A stretch of 59,011 bases of DNA, taken from the IMG/VR virus record IMGVR_UViG_3300049215_000847, positions 1 to 59,011 of that record; one strand, 5' to 3'. Positions 41,470 to 49,259 of this stretch are shown one piece after another. The stretch comes from a virus. Each line of letters opens with the position of its first letter. Within the stretch, counting starts at the first letter, position 1. Under the pieces are notes generated by a model. It was not told the origin of the DNA. It worked only from the letters and a program-made list of their open reading frames with translations, and searched no databases. The position numbers and the translations under genes were made by a program.

Positions 41470-42122
41470 TGGCCGCCGCCCGCGCTCTCGCTGTCATTCC
41501 CGCCCCGGTTTCCGGGGCGGGGCTCACTCTCTATGAGCTCGAAGAGCAGCTTGCCGCCTTGGTAGAAACCCAGGCCGGCGGAATTCCGCCTGAGCTCGAG
41601 CAGCAGTTTCTCACCGAGCTCGAGGCGACCCTGAAAAGCACCGCGGACAAGCGCGACCGCGTCGGCCAATTCCTCAACCACCTGGAAGCCCAGAAGCAGT
41701 TTGCCGATGCCGAAATCCGACGCCTGGAGGAACGGCGCGCCCGGCTGGCCGCCGCACTCGAACGCCTCGAAGCCTATGTGATCCGCGTGATTCAGGGGCT
41801 TGGCATGGAAAAGGGGAAATATCGAAAGCTGGAGGGGAACACCATCACCCTCCGGATCCAGCGCTGTCCCGATTCGGTCGAGGTCGCCGACGCGGCTGCC
41901 GTCCCTCTGGATTACCAGAAGGCGGAAGTCACGCTGCCGGCGGCGCTCTGGGAGCCCATCCTGGACCAGCTCGACTTCGACTTCCGCGTGCAAGTCAACG
42001 CCGCGATCCGCAAGATCGAGCTCGATGTGTCGAAGACGGCGATCAAGGCCGCGATCGACGCCGGCGCCGAAGTCCCGGGCGCCCGCCTGGTCAAGGACAA
42101 ATACACCCTGAGGAGGAGCTGA
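41469..42122 (+). CDS. Siphovirus Gp157-like protein
   Basis: 217 residues from the ATG overlapping the preceding stop (TAATG). The first part is a coiled coil (LTLYELEEQLAALVETQ, then long Glu/Arg-rich helices), and the C-terminal part has NTITLRIQRCPDSVEV and DVSKTAIKAAIDAGAEVPGARLV, the Gp157 signature. The family has been linked to phage resistance and phage DNA metabolism; here it sits in the recombination block. Confidence 0.85.
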   Translation: MAAARALAVIPAPVSGAGLTLYELEEQLAALVETQAGGIPPELEQQFLTELEATLKSTADKRDRVGQFLNHLEAQKQFADAEIRRLEERRARLAAALERLEAYVIRVIQGLGMEKGKYRKLEGNTITLRIQRCPDSVEVADAAAVPLDYQKAEVTLPAALWEPILDQLDFDFRVQVNAAIRKIELDVSKTAIKAAIDAGAEVPGARLVKDKYTLRRS

Positions 42123-42331
42123 TGCCGCGGCGCGATTTCGGCTTCTCCATCCAGATCATCCACCAGAACGGCGCCCCGGCGCCGTTCGCCTGGCGAAGAC
42201 AGCAGGACAAGGCCATCGACCTGGCCGAGGAGACGGCAAGGACCACGGGCCTCGAGGTGCGGGTTTGGAACACCCGCATATCGAGGGTCGTCTATATGGT
42301 GCCGGCAGCGGACTGCCGGGAGGTGGCCTGA
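42122..42331 (+). CDS. Small hypothetical protein
   Basis: 69 residues with ATG overlapping the Gp157-like stop. Alternating strands and helix; a compact single domain. Family not recognised. Confidence 0.5.
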   Translation: MPRRDFGFSIQIIHQNGAPAPFAWRRQQDKAIDLAEETARTTGLEVRVWNTRISRVVYMVPAADCREVA

Positions 42332-42332
42332 G

Positions 42333-42461
42333 ATGCGCCGCCTCCGTCCGCTCCTGATCGAGAGCAGAGAAATGGTCCGAGCACTTCGGGGCGGCCTGCC
42401 CGGGCTGCTCCTGGCGGCTCTCTTCATCGCGGCGGCGGTCCTCCTTGGAGGGCGGCCGTGA
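42333..42461 (+). CDS. Tiny single-pass membrane protein
   Basis: 42 residues starting one base after the previous stop. Arg-rich first half and one membrane helix at about 23-39 (PGLLLAALFIAAAVLLG). Positive-inside rule predicts a cytosolic N-terminus. Function unknown. Confidence 0.45.
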   Translation: MRRLRPLLIESREMVRALRGGLPGLLLAALFIAAAVLLGGRP

Positions 42462-42479
42462 AGAGTGCGGAGTTTCTGC

Positions 42480-42510
42480 TTGACTTATAGGTCCCTGAGT
42501 CGGGTATGGT
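42480..42510 (+). promoter_or_regulatory. Candidate promoter of the ATPase-STAS operon
   Basis: TTGACT (42480-42485), 19 bases, TATGGT (42505-42510), then 17 bases to the TTG start. The -35 box is identical to those at hicAB and 38464; the long spacing and imperfect -10 suggest a weak promoter. Confidence 0.5.
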
Positions 42511-42527
42511 AGTGGAAGTCTCTTCGC

Positions 42528-43538
42528 TTGAAGCATCTTATTACCAAGACCCGATGGAAGGTACACCTCGCCGCCCGCGATCGGTCCGAGGCTAAGGCCA
42601 GAAAGCGATTTGCCGACTACAGGCGTCGGCGGAACTTGGAGCTAGGCCGAAGGCGGAGGCGGAAGCATTTCCGCAAAACAAGCGAAGTCATAGCGCCTGC
42701 CAACTTCTCATTGATTCACAATCCTGCGGAAACAATAGAATTCTTCAATCAGATTCGCCGACTCGTCGCCGAGCGGAACGTCTTCGTTGACCTCTCCGGC
42801 GTTACTCGTCTGACGCCAGATGCCATTGCCGGACTTCTGGCTGCAATTCACCATGGCGTCAGAATGAACGCGAATATCCAAGGTAATGTGCCCGGCGATC
42901 CGCACCTGCAAGACATGCTTAACCACTCCGGATTTCGGGAGTACGTGAGAAGCCCGGCCGGCGTCAACTATAGGACCAATTTGGGCCGCGTCCGGAAGCA
43001 TAGCCGTGAGGCCGTGAATATCAAATTCAACCAAACGGTCGCGAATGAGTTGATTGAGTTCGGCATGGAGAGTTTGACTGGGAATCCGAGCCCACACCGG
43101 CCGAGCTATAGCATACTCGGCGAGGCCATGCTGAACACGCTAAACCACGCTTCCGCAGGAAATACGCCCGTGCCTTGGTGGGCTTCAGTGTTCGTCGATA
43201 TGGAACGGCATAGGGCTTGTTTTACGTTTATCGACCAGGGAGTTGGAATCTTCTGTAGCGGAAGGCTGATCCGTCGGCTAAAGTTGCTCAGCGCACTTAA
43301 GTTCTACGGCAGAGCGCAAATACTTCAGCGCCTCCTGCAGGGCAAAATTCCATCAACTACCCGGGTCCCAGGCAGAGGCAATGGTCTTCCAGGAATGTAT
43401 GCTCACTGTAAAGCCAATCGAGTCAAGAACTTCACCGTTTTGGCCAATGACGTGATCGGCTACGCCGAAACTGAATCCTACCGACAGCTCAAGACATCGT
43501 TTGAAGGGACGATATTATACTGGGAAGTGGAAGCATGA
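42528..43538 (+). CDS. GHKL-type ATPase with basic N-terminus and STAS-like region
   Basis: 336 residues from a TTG start. Residues 1-50 are extremely Arg/Lys-rich, suggesting nucleic acid or membrane binding. About 55-145 look like a STAS-like domain (VFVDLSGVTRLTPDAIAGLLAAI, GFREYV). About 165-335 form a histidine-kinase-like ATPase: N-box Glu199/Asn203 in LGEAMLNTLNHA, G1 box DQGVGI (236-241), G2 box GRGNGLPGM (282-290). No phospho-acceptor helix is present. It overlaps the DUF4325 gene by four bases, the first of three coupled genes. Likely an ATP-driven switch of unknown signal. Confidence 0.75.
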   Translation: MKHLITKTRWKVHLAARDRSEAKARKRFADYRRRRNLELGRRRRRKHFRKTSEVIAPANFSLIHNPAETIEFFNQIRRLVAERNVFVDLSGVTRLTPDAIAGLLAAIHHGVRMNANIQGNVPGDPHLQDMLNHSGFREYVRSPAGVNYRTNLGRVRKHSREAVNIKFNQTVANELIEFGMESLTGNPSPHRPSYSILGEAMLNTLNHASAGNTPVPWWASVFVDMERHRACFTFIDQGVGIFCSGRLIRRLKLLSALKFYGRAQILQRLLQGKIPSTTRVPGRGNGLPGMYAHCKANRVKNFTVLANDVIGYAETESYRQLKTSFEGTILYWEVEA

Positions 43539-43873
43539 CCGGCCAGATGATCAACCTAAACATCGCTGCGGAGTTCGCCGTTACGCCTGGACCGCGAAAG
43601 CGGACCGAAGGAGATCACTCTGGCCAGGAATTTCTGGAAGATTTTCTGCGCCCGAGGTTCCTGTCAGCTCGTGGTTCCGGCGTCTTCCTGAATGTCAACC
43701 TGAATGGCGCAGCCGGCTACCCCACGTCGTTTCTTGAGGAGGCGTTCGGCGGTCTCGCCCGTGCTTTCGGTGAGCAGGCCGTTACCGAAACGCTGCGACT
43801 AACATGTGACGACGAGCCGTACATTGCTGATGACATTCGTAGGTATATTCGGGAGGCCAACGTCCAAAGGTGA
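43535..43873 (+). CDS. STAS-like DUF4325 protein
   Basis: 112 residues. The block HSGQEFLEDFLRPRFLSA, VFLNVNLNGAAGYPTSFLEEAFGGLAR (Ser65-Leu74 core) is the DUF4325 pattern: RTGxxFRxxxLxP and SFLDEAFGGL. STAS domains serve as phosphorylatable or switchable partners of GHKL ATPases, as with anti-sigma/anti-anti-sigma pairs, so this is probably the direct partner of the upstream ATPase. Both ends overlap neighbours (ATGA, GTGA). Confidence 0.8.
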   Translation: MTGQMINLNIAAEFAVTPGPRKRTEGDHSGQEFLEDFLRPRFLSARGSGVFLNVNLNGAAGYPTSFLEEAFGGLARAFGEQAVTETLRLTCDDEPYIADDIRRYIREANVQR

Positions 43874-44424
43874 AGTGGCTGTTTGGCGGGCTGCTGCTAC
43901 TGATAGGGGCACTCGCAGGCTGGTTCCTGCCTGTCGTCACGCGTCTTCGCTTTGCCGACGAGATTGATCCCGGGAATTTTCTCGTCGCTTTAGTCACCCT
44001 CGTCGTAGCCTTTTTCCTCGGCTACGTGTACAAAGAGAGCGTTTCCTCCAAAAAGGCCGACACGGATCTGTTGTTGGAATGTGTACGAGACGCTCGAACG
44101 TCGCTCACCACACTCCAGTCCGCGGCGCTGCCTTGTCATCGCGGGAAGAAGCTGACGATCGCGGAGCAGGCCTCCATCACGATTACAGAGCGAGATCTCT
44201 CAAATTCGATCCACTCGTTAGAACTAGCTGCCGGCTTTTGTCCGAAGCCGCGCGCCTTGGATCTTGGAAAGTTGAAGGATGCGCGCGTCGCCCTGAAGGA
44301 CAGCCTTACGGACACTCCATTCCCCGGTCCCTATGGTGAAGTGAGTCGATCTCGAATAACGGCCGCCTTTAAGCTGCTGCGTGACGAGCTGATTCGCATC
44401 TCATTCGCCATTACACGACGTTGA
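43870..44424 (+). CDS. Two-helix membrane protein, likely effector of the operon
   Basis: 184 residues from a GTG overlapping the DUF4325 stop. Two membrane helices lie at about 3-23 and 36-54, followed by a cytosolic helical domain (about 60-180) with Cys82 and Cys117 as notable residues. Small two-helix proteins with soluble tails are frequent effectors of anti-phage systems that act by damaging the membrane. No family recognised. The triad's coupling argues that the protein is controlled by the ATPase-STAS pair. Confidence 0.65.
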   Translation: MKWLFGGLLLLIGALAGWFLPVVTRLRFADEIDPGNFLVALVTLVVAFFLGYVYKESVSSKKADTDLLLECVRDARTSLTTLQSAALPCHRGKKLTIAEQASITITERDLSNSIHSLELAAGFCPKPRALDLGKLKDARVALKDSLTDTPFPGPYGEVSRSRITAAFKLLRDELIRISFAITRR

Positions 44425-44454
44425 AGGGGCCATACTGCCGAGGGTCGCGCCCCC

Positions 44455-46146
44455 TCATGCGAACAGATCCTCGCTTGCGCGCAGCGCTGACCGCGGCCCC
44501 ATGATCAGTTCCCGTGTTCGCAACTCGCTGAGCATGTTCCCAAAATGCCCGGCGGTGGCCACCTTGCCTATCCGCTCGCCGATCTCCTGATCGGACAGGG
44601 CGCGCGGATGGACGCTGATCAGGACCCGCAGGATTTCCGCCGCCCCCTTGGGCAGGCGGGATAGCCACCAGGCGTGCAGATCACGGCCGGTGGGCAGGGG
44701 TTCGTACGAACCCAGTGCGGCCAAGCCGGCGCTCGTGATTCGCAATGCCGAACGCTCTCCTTCGACATATGCCGCGGTCCGCAGCTCCGAAAGCAGATTC
44801 CCAAAGTGCCCGGCGCTGGCGACCAACCCTGTGAGGGCTCCCAGTTTGGTGTCGGCCGACTCGCCGAACTGAGCGAGAGCGGTGAGAATCCGGCGGCCGC
44901 CCTTTGAAAGTTTGCCGGCGCCCGGGCTCGGCGCGGTCGTGGCTGGCTTCGGACGCGCGGGGCTCTGGACGGACGGGGCGCCTGCCGCCGCCTGGAGCCG
45001 ACGTGGCAGCGTAATCGTATCGACGAACTGCGCCAGGTGCCGCGCCTGAACGAGCGCCTCATTCAGCCTGTCCGCGGCTCCGGCGATATCGAGAATAATC
45101 TCGCCATACTCCTGATGGACGGAGCGAGCCGCCTCTTTGCGGATTTCTGACTCTCGTGCCAGTGCGATCGTGGGATCGGCAGGAGGCTTCCGGCCCAACT
45201 CCGCACGCAGGCGCGCTATCTCTGCCCGTAGCTCCCGCGGATCCTCTGCCTTTGCCTTCTCAAACTGCGCCGCCAGACGCTCGCGCACGGCCGCTATGTC
45301 GACCTCGGCCAGCTGCTTCGGTTTCTTCGCCGCCTTCCCGGCCTTCGGTGTAGCGCTCGAGTCGAACGTTTCGATCGGCTCGACCTCGACCCGCTGGAAG
45401 ACGTCCAGCCAGCCCGGAGACCAGAACCAGGCCGTGCCGACCGGAAGCGAGGGAAGGGACACCATCAACTCGTCTCCCTGCTCTTCGCTACCGTGGACGC
45501 GGATCCAAGCCTCGATCGCCGCGCGGTCCTGAGGCGCGATGGTGCGCAGCGCGACGAGGACCTCCGCCTGCGTAAGGACGTCCTTATTGATCACGGCGGC
45601 GCGCTGTGTAATGAGCGTGACACCGATGCCGCGGGCCCGGCCGCGCCGTACGATGTCTTCGATCGCGCCAAGCAGCCGCTCCTGCCCCTTGAAGGGCTTC
45701 TGCGGTGCGAACGCATCAGCCTCGTCGAGGAAGAGGTGGAGAGCCTCCCGGTTGGAATGGTAAAGCCGTTCGGCAAAATCCGTCATGAAGCGCGTCTGCT
45801 CATTCTTCCGGAATTGGGAGAGATCGAGGACTGCGGAGAGGCGCTCCTCCACCAGCATGCGAGCCACAATTTCGCCGGCGCCGACATCGAGCGGCGCATC
45901 CGCGTACTCGCCTCCGAGGACAAGGATCGGCAGGCCAGGCCCCCTTCCGTCCGCCGAGCTGCGCAATCCCCACCACACGCCGATCGGGTCGACGACAGCG
46001 ATCGGGGCCGCGGCGGCCTTGAGCATCTGTTCCGCCATCTTTTTGGCGGTGTATGTCTTGCCGACGCCCCGCTTCGCCAGGATGGCGAACGTCTCCGTGA
46101 CGGCCTCCGCCGGCAGCGTAAAATCTTTCCCGATCCGCAGTTTCAA
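44455..46146 (-). CDS. HerA/FtsK-like ATPase with C-terminal winged-helix repeats
   Basis: 563 residues. Walker A is AKRGVGKTYT (Lys30), followed by PIAVVDPIGVWWG, and Walker B is LHLFLDEADAF (Asp141, Glu142), with the HerA-type ITQRAAVINKDVLTQAEVLVAL block. A coiled-coil region (about 285-365) precedes two related winged-helix-like units with the repeated words AGHFGNLLSELRT and AGHFGNMLSELRT. HerA-like ATPases translocate DNA or assist recombination; in phages and islands they are also defence components. Last gene of the long leftward operon. Confidence 0.85.
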   Translation of the reverse strand: MKLRIGKDFTLPAEAVTETFAILAKRGVGKTYTAKKMAEQMLKAAAAPIAVVDPIGVWWGLRSSADGRGPGLPILVLGGEYADAPLDVGAGEIVARMLVEERLSAVLDLSQFRKNEQTRFMTDFAERLYHSNREALHLFLDEADAFAPQKPFKGQERLLGAIEDIVRRGRARGIGVTLITQRAAVINKDVLTQAEVLVALRTIAPQDRAAIEAWIRVHGSEEQGDELMVSLPSLPVGTAWFWSPGWLDVFQRVEVEPIETFDSSATPKAGKAAKKPKQLAEVDIAAVRERLAAQFEKAKAEDPRELRAEIARLRAELGRKPPADPTIALARESEIRKEAARSVHQEYGEIILDIAGAADRLNEALVQARHLAQFVDTITLPRRLQAAAGAPSVQSPARPKPATTAPSPGAGKLSKGGRRILTALAQFGESADTKLGALTGLVASAGHFGNLLSELRTAAYVEGERSALRITSAGLAALGSYEPLPTGRDLHAWWLSRLPKGAAEILRVLISVHPRALSDQEIGERIGKVATAGHFGNMLSELRTRELIMGPRSALRASEDLFA

Positions 46147-46149
46147 GTC

Positions 46150-46518
46150 CTACCTCCCCTGCTGAAAATGCTCAAGCCCTGTTTGCATTCGCGCTACCAC
46201 GGCTTCTCGATCCGTGCACCACCGGCAGAAACCTAGTCCTTCGAGGATAGGGTGGCCCTCGACATTCGAGAGCAGAACCCGGATGACTTCCGATCCGTCG
46301 CCGTCGTAGCCGCGGTTCAGGTGTGGGCAGGCGGTCTTGGTGTGGATAGGGCTCAGTCGAACCCCGCCTCCAGATTTTCCCGTGCTCACAAGTGCGGCGC
46401 TCCACTTCGCCATCCGGACATAGCCCCATCGCTCCGGATCCCGGTCGTTCTTCGGAACCAGGCCGCCGGCGCACACCACGCGCTCGACCCCATCGACGGA
46501 CAGACTATCGGCCGGCAT
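46150..46518 (-). CDS. Hypothetical protein with Cys/His pairs
   Basis: 122 residues starting at the ATG at 46518, overlapping the upstream gene by 14 bases. It contains TACPHLNRGYDGDG and GFCRWCTDREAV, which could bind zinc. Internal starts are possible. Function unknown; directly upstream of the HerA-like ATPase with a three-base gap. Confidence 0.5.
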   Translation of the reverse strand: MPADSLSVDGVERVVCAGGLVPKNDRDPERWGYVRMAKWSAALVSTGKSGGGVRLSPIHTKTACPHLNRGYDGDGSEVIRVLLSNVEGHPILEGLGFCRWCTDREAVVARMQTGLEHFQQGR

Positions 46519-46708
46519 ATACCGCGCATTCGCCCGCCGCCCGGTTATGGAGCAGGGCTCTGATCTCGAGCAGCTTGGCTTCGGTCTGGTTGTAGGTGTC
46601 GACCGCCGCTTTCCGTTCGCGGATCGCCTGCATGTAGATCGCGGTGTCGCCGATGCCGATGACGATCAGCAATAGAATTGCGAGGAAGGGAAGAATTCGG
46701 TGGGTCAT
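46505..46708 (-). CDS. Small single-pass membrane protein
   Basis: 67 residues from the ATG that overlaps the upstream stop. One membrane helix at about 4-26 (RILPFLAILLLIVIGIG) then a charged helix (RERKAAVDTYNQTEAKLLEIRALL). The layout recalls Rz/spanin-like or holin-accessory proteins but lies in the early operon, so another role is likely. Confidence 0.6.
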   Translation of the reverse strand: MTHRILPFLAILLLIVIGIGDTAIYMQAIRERKAAVDTYNQTEAKLLEIRALLHNRAAGECAVYAGR

Positions 46709-46962
46709 AGCTTCAACCTGTTCTTGACCGCCGCGGCGTGCACGGGACAGTAGTCGGTATCCGGCTCGATGTGGTGCGCGCAGGCCTTGCAGAGGACCGC
46801 GTCGCAGGTCTTCGGCTTTGCGGACGCAACGCCAAGCCGGTAATCGCAGAGCCGGAAGTCGGCGGTCTTCCGCCGGCACACCGAGCAGGTGCGCGGTCGC
46901 TTGGCGGCGACTCTCACAAGCGCATGGGTGCCATCCGAAAGAGCGACGTGTTTACAGGGCAT
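46705..46962 (-). CDS. Zinc-finger-rich small protein
   Basis: 85 residues from the ATG at 46962, chosen because GGAGG lies seven bases upstream; a TTG two codons earlier is possible. CSVCRRKTADFRLCDYR, CDAVLCKACAHH and a final CPVH give several Cys/His ligands. Typical of small early phage proteins. Its start lies inside the end of the ASCH gene. Confidence 0.65.
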   Translation of the reverse strand: MPCKHVALSDGTHALVRVAAKRPRTCSVCRRKTADFRLCDYRLGVASAKPKTCDAVLCKACAHHIEPDTDYCPVHAAAVKNRLKL

Positions 46963-47530
46963 GCGCAACCTCCTGCCGGTGCACTACCGCGCTGGCTGGC
47001 GGTTCGACATCCACCCAGCGCAGGATTTTAGTCAACGGGTCTGGGACCGCCTGGCGCGCCGGATTCCAATGGTTGATTGCGCCCTCAAAGGGGAGCCTGC
47101 CCGTCCAGAACGACATCATGAGCTGGAAAGCGTCTCCGGGATTCGTCAGCGTCGATCCAGCCGGCCGGAAGCCATCACGCCATGCCAGAGCCTGCAATTC
47201 GTCGCCCGCCAGGCGCCGCAACGGCCCGCCGAACCTGCTGCCATACACCGGCGCGCCAGTCCGCTCGTCCCGTTCCGAATCTCCGTATCCGAGGCTGAGA
47301 CCGGTGCTGATCCGGTGCTGACGGTTCGGACCGCCCTCGATGACGATGTACTCCGTCCGCACGCATTGCGCCCTCATCAGGCAGCGCGCGCCGGGGCGGC
47401 GCAGACCGACGTAAAGGTGCATCACGTTGCCCGGAAGGTCGGAATGGACCCGTTCGCTGCGGATGGTATGGCGCTTCGACCAGTTCAGAATGAAGGGCTC
47501 AAATTGATATTGGAAGTTGTAAAGTCCCAT
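46952..47530 (-). CDS. ASCH-domain-like RNA/ligand-binding protein
   Basis: 192 residues from the ATG at 47530. FILNWSKRHTIRSERVHSDLPGNVMHLYVGLRRPGARCL near the start is the ASCH signature (K-TIR, G-xxxYxGxR). ASCH domains belong to the PUA-like fold and bind RNA or modified nucleotides. The remainder is a strand-rich part with cysteines. It shares a TGATG overlap with the upstream gene. Function in phages is unproved. Confidence 0.7.
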   Translation of the reverse strand: MGLYNFQYQFEPFILNWSKRHTIRSERVHSDLPGNVMHLYVGLRRPGARCLMRAQCVRTEYIVIEGGPNRQHRISTGLSLGYGDSERDERTGAPVYGSRFGGPLRRLAGDELQALAWRDGFRPAGSTLTNPGDAFQLMMSFWTGRLPFEGAINHWNPARQAVPDPLTKILRWVDVEPPASAVVHRQEVAHAL

Positions 47531-47928
47531 CAGGCTGCCGCCTCCGCGGCTTCCCAGGAATTCCAGTGCTCCATGCAGTAGTGCGTTCGGTCCGAGACCT
47601 CGCGGAGGTGTAGATCGCAGACGGGTTTTTCGCATCGCTGGGAGCAGAACACGTTCACCCGGTCCCGGCCATAGAGGTAGTAGAGAAAGTAGCGGTCATC
47701 CGGAAACCGAAGCGCATACATCGTCACTGGAACCCGCAGGACTCCGGGCCCCGGAAAATTGAATCGCCGCACCGTCAACGGTTGCAAGTGCCGATGGCTT
47801 CCGTTCGTAACGATGACATGGTCCTCGTCGAGATCCCAATGCGAAATGCTGGTCGGCTTCTCTACCGGCCACCGGCAGAAATGGACCGCTGGATTCGCAC
47901 AGAAGGCGCAAGTCGGATTTCCACTCAT
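47530..47928 (-). CDS. Zinc-finger protein
   Basis: 132 residues. N-terminal CAFCANPAVHFCRW and C-terminal FCSQRCEKPVCDLHLREVSDRTHYCMEH supply paired Cys/His sites at both ends, flanking a strand-rich centre. This looks like a small phage zinc protein. Its stop overlaps the ASCH start and its ATG is next to the HNH stop, so it is translationally coupled. Confidence 0.6.
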   Translation of the reverse strand: MSGNPTCAFCANPAVHFCRWPVEKPTSISHWDLDEDHVIVTNGSHRHLQPLTVRRFNFPGPGVLRVPVTMYALRFPDDRYFLYYLYGRDRVNVFCSQRCEKPVCDLHLREVSDRTHYCMEHWNSWEAAEAAA

Positions 47929-48258
47929 CTACACCGCCTCTTTCAAGAAGGTCAAAATGGGTCGTTTCGCTTCCGCCTCATCGAGCTTTCGTTCGCGCTC
48001 GGCAATCAGCCATGCTCGAAACTTCGGCCACCAGGCCGCGTAGTCCTGCGCCTTATGGCAGGTGTTGCAGAGGGTCGCCCGGTTCTCCGGTGCGTTGTTC
48101 GCGACATCGCCATCTAGGTGCGCGACCTCGAGAGCGCTGCGCAGGCCTCGCGGGCGATCGCCTGTGCCGCACCGCACGCACTCGTAACAGTCCCGAGCCA
48201 GGGTCTCAGGGCGAAGAACGGTGCGCCAGCGGTGGTCGTAAGGAGATGACGTAGCCAC
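47929..48258 (-). CDS. HNH endonuclease
   Basis: 109 residues from a GTG overlapping the previous stop (TAGTG). CYECVRCGTG, EVAHLDGDVANN and ENRATLCNTCHKAQD form the HNH beta-beta-alpha metal motif with two CxxC pairs, His51 and the final His near 73. Phage HNH proteins often nick or cleave DNA during packaging or as homing enzymes. Placed within the early operon. Confidence 0.85.
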   Translation of the reverse strand: MATSSPYDHRWRTVLRPETLARDCYECVRCGTGDRPRGLRSALEVAHLDGDVANNAPENRATLCNTCHKAQDYAAWWPKFRAWLIAERERKLDEAEAKRPILTFLKEAV

Positions 48259-48437
48259 TAGGGAAGCGTCTCCTCCTCAGCTTCGGTTGTGCGCTTCATC
48301 GCCTTCCAGGCGCCGTGAGGGCCGTAGAAGAGTCTTCCGTCTGGCGAGGCCCACATGCCCCGTCCGGTATACTCCCAGCCGGTGGCCATCAGCTCGGCCT
48401 TCTGTTGTTCGATCGTCGGAGGTGCGTCCAGGGTCAT
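48258..48437 (-). CDS. Small hypothetical protein
   Basis: 59 residues from the ATG at 48437, preceded by AGGAGG-AGAGG; a longer frame begins 18 bases earlier. TGWEYTGRGMWASPDGRLFYGPHGAW is a compact Gly/Trp/Tyr-rich strand pattern common in small phage proteins. Function unknown. Confidence 0.55.
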   Translation of the reverse strand: MTLDAPPTIEQQKAELMATGWEYTGRGMWASPDGRLFYGPHGAWKAMKRTTEAEEETLP

Positions 48438-48465
48438 CCTCTCCTCCTCATACACAACCTCGGCC

Positions 48466-48724
48466 TCAAGCGCTCTTCTTTATTCCGCGCCACCAGTCGC
48501 GCGGCAATTTCCTTTTCTGCGCACCTTTCGTCACTGCGGCATCGCGAGCGGCAACCGCGTCGCGAATCCGCCGAGCTTCGGCAAAACACCTTGAAGCGAA
48601 AGCCCCCCCCCGCAATCGCGGCCCGGCCGAGCGGGTTCCTTCGCGATGTGGCGCGGACCGACGAACGGATGCCGCGGGCCTCCAGCCGCGCCGCCTTTCG
48701 AAGCGCGCGTTCACGCCGTGTCAT
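48466..48724 (-). pseudogene. Small basic protein broken by a G9 run
   Basis: The ATG at 48724 overlaps the upstream stop, so this frame is coupled and real at its start (TRRERALRKAARLEARG). In the present sequence the frame continues after the run of nine G into a Cys/Arg-rich nonsense-like stretch to 48434. Removing one G would switch to the frame that reads ASRCFAEARRIRDAVAARDAA and ends at 48466, giving a normal 85-residue basic protein. Either a sequencing indel, a decayed gene or slippage-controlled expression. Confidence 0.55.
48603..48611. repeat. Run of nine G on the - strand
   Basis: Nine C on the + strand inside the coding part of the small basic gene at 48466-48724. Its length decides the reading frame. 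It is one of three G runs of nine or more in the leftward operon. Confidence 0.9.
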
Positions 48725-49257
48725 CCGGCCTTCCTTTCCGCCGGCGCGGTGATCTTCCGAAAGGCATCTTCCTCGGCGCCGATGGCCTTGCTGAGGCGAT
48801 ACAGCTTACGCAGGAGATCCTCTGCGTCGATGAAAAGGATCGCCAGCTCTCCTAACGACGCGCCCGCTGGCGGCTGGATTCGCACGCAGCCGGTCAGTTC
48901 GCGAAGCAGCGTCCATTCGTCGCCGGCCTGGGTATGGATCGGGATCCGGCGCAGTCGCTGCTCCTCATTGGCAACTGCCAAGCTCTCGGCCAGTTTCCTC
49001 CGGCGCGCCGTTTCGCGGATTGCTTCGGCCGCCTCGGGCGAGTTCTCGACGTAGGCCAGGAGATTATCCCGAGAGATCGTCAGTGGAAACCCCGGCCGCG
49101 CAGTTGCTCCTGCAACGGACAGGATCTCTTTTGCTTGGGTCGCCGAGACGCGGAACAACTCCCGCACCTGGGCAGTCCCATAGCTCTCGGCGTCTCCGGA
49201 TTTTAGGTGCTCTACAATCGCTGAAACGCAGGAAATCCAGGACTTCGGCCGCGGCAT
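48721..49257 (-). CDS. Putative DNA-binding regulator
   Basis: 178 residues from the ATG at 49257. Helical, with a helix-turn-helix-like segment SYGTAQVRELFRVSATQAKEILSVAG near 25-50 and TISRDNLLAYVENSPEAAEAI next. The C-terminal half is helical with a long final helix (AILFIDAEDLLRKLYRLSKAIGAEEDAFRKI). Probably an excisionase- or repressor-type regulator; family not fixed. Confidence 0.55.
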   Translation of the reverse strand: MPRPKSWISCVSAIVEHLKSGDAESYGTAQVRELFRVSATQAKEILSVAGATARPGFPLTISRDNLLAYVENSPEAAEAIRETARRRKLAESLAVANEEQRLRRIPIHTQAGDEWTLLRELTGCVRIQPPAGASLGELAILFIDAEDLLRKLYRLSKAIGAEEDAFRKITAPAERKAG

Positions 49258-49259
49258 CG

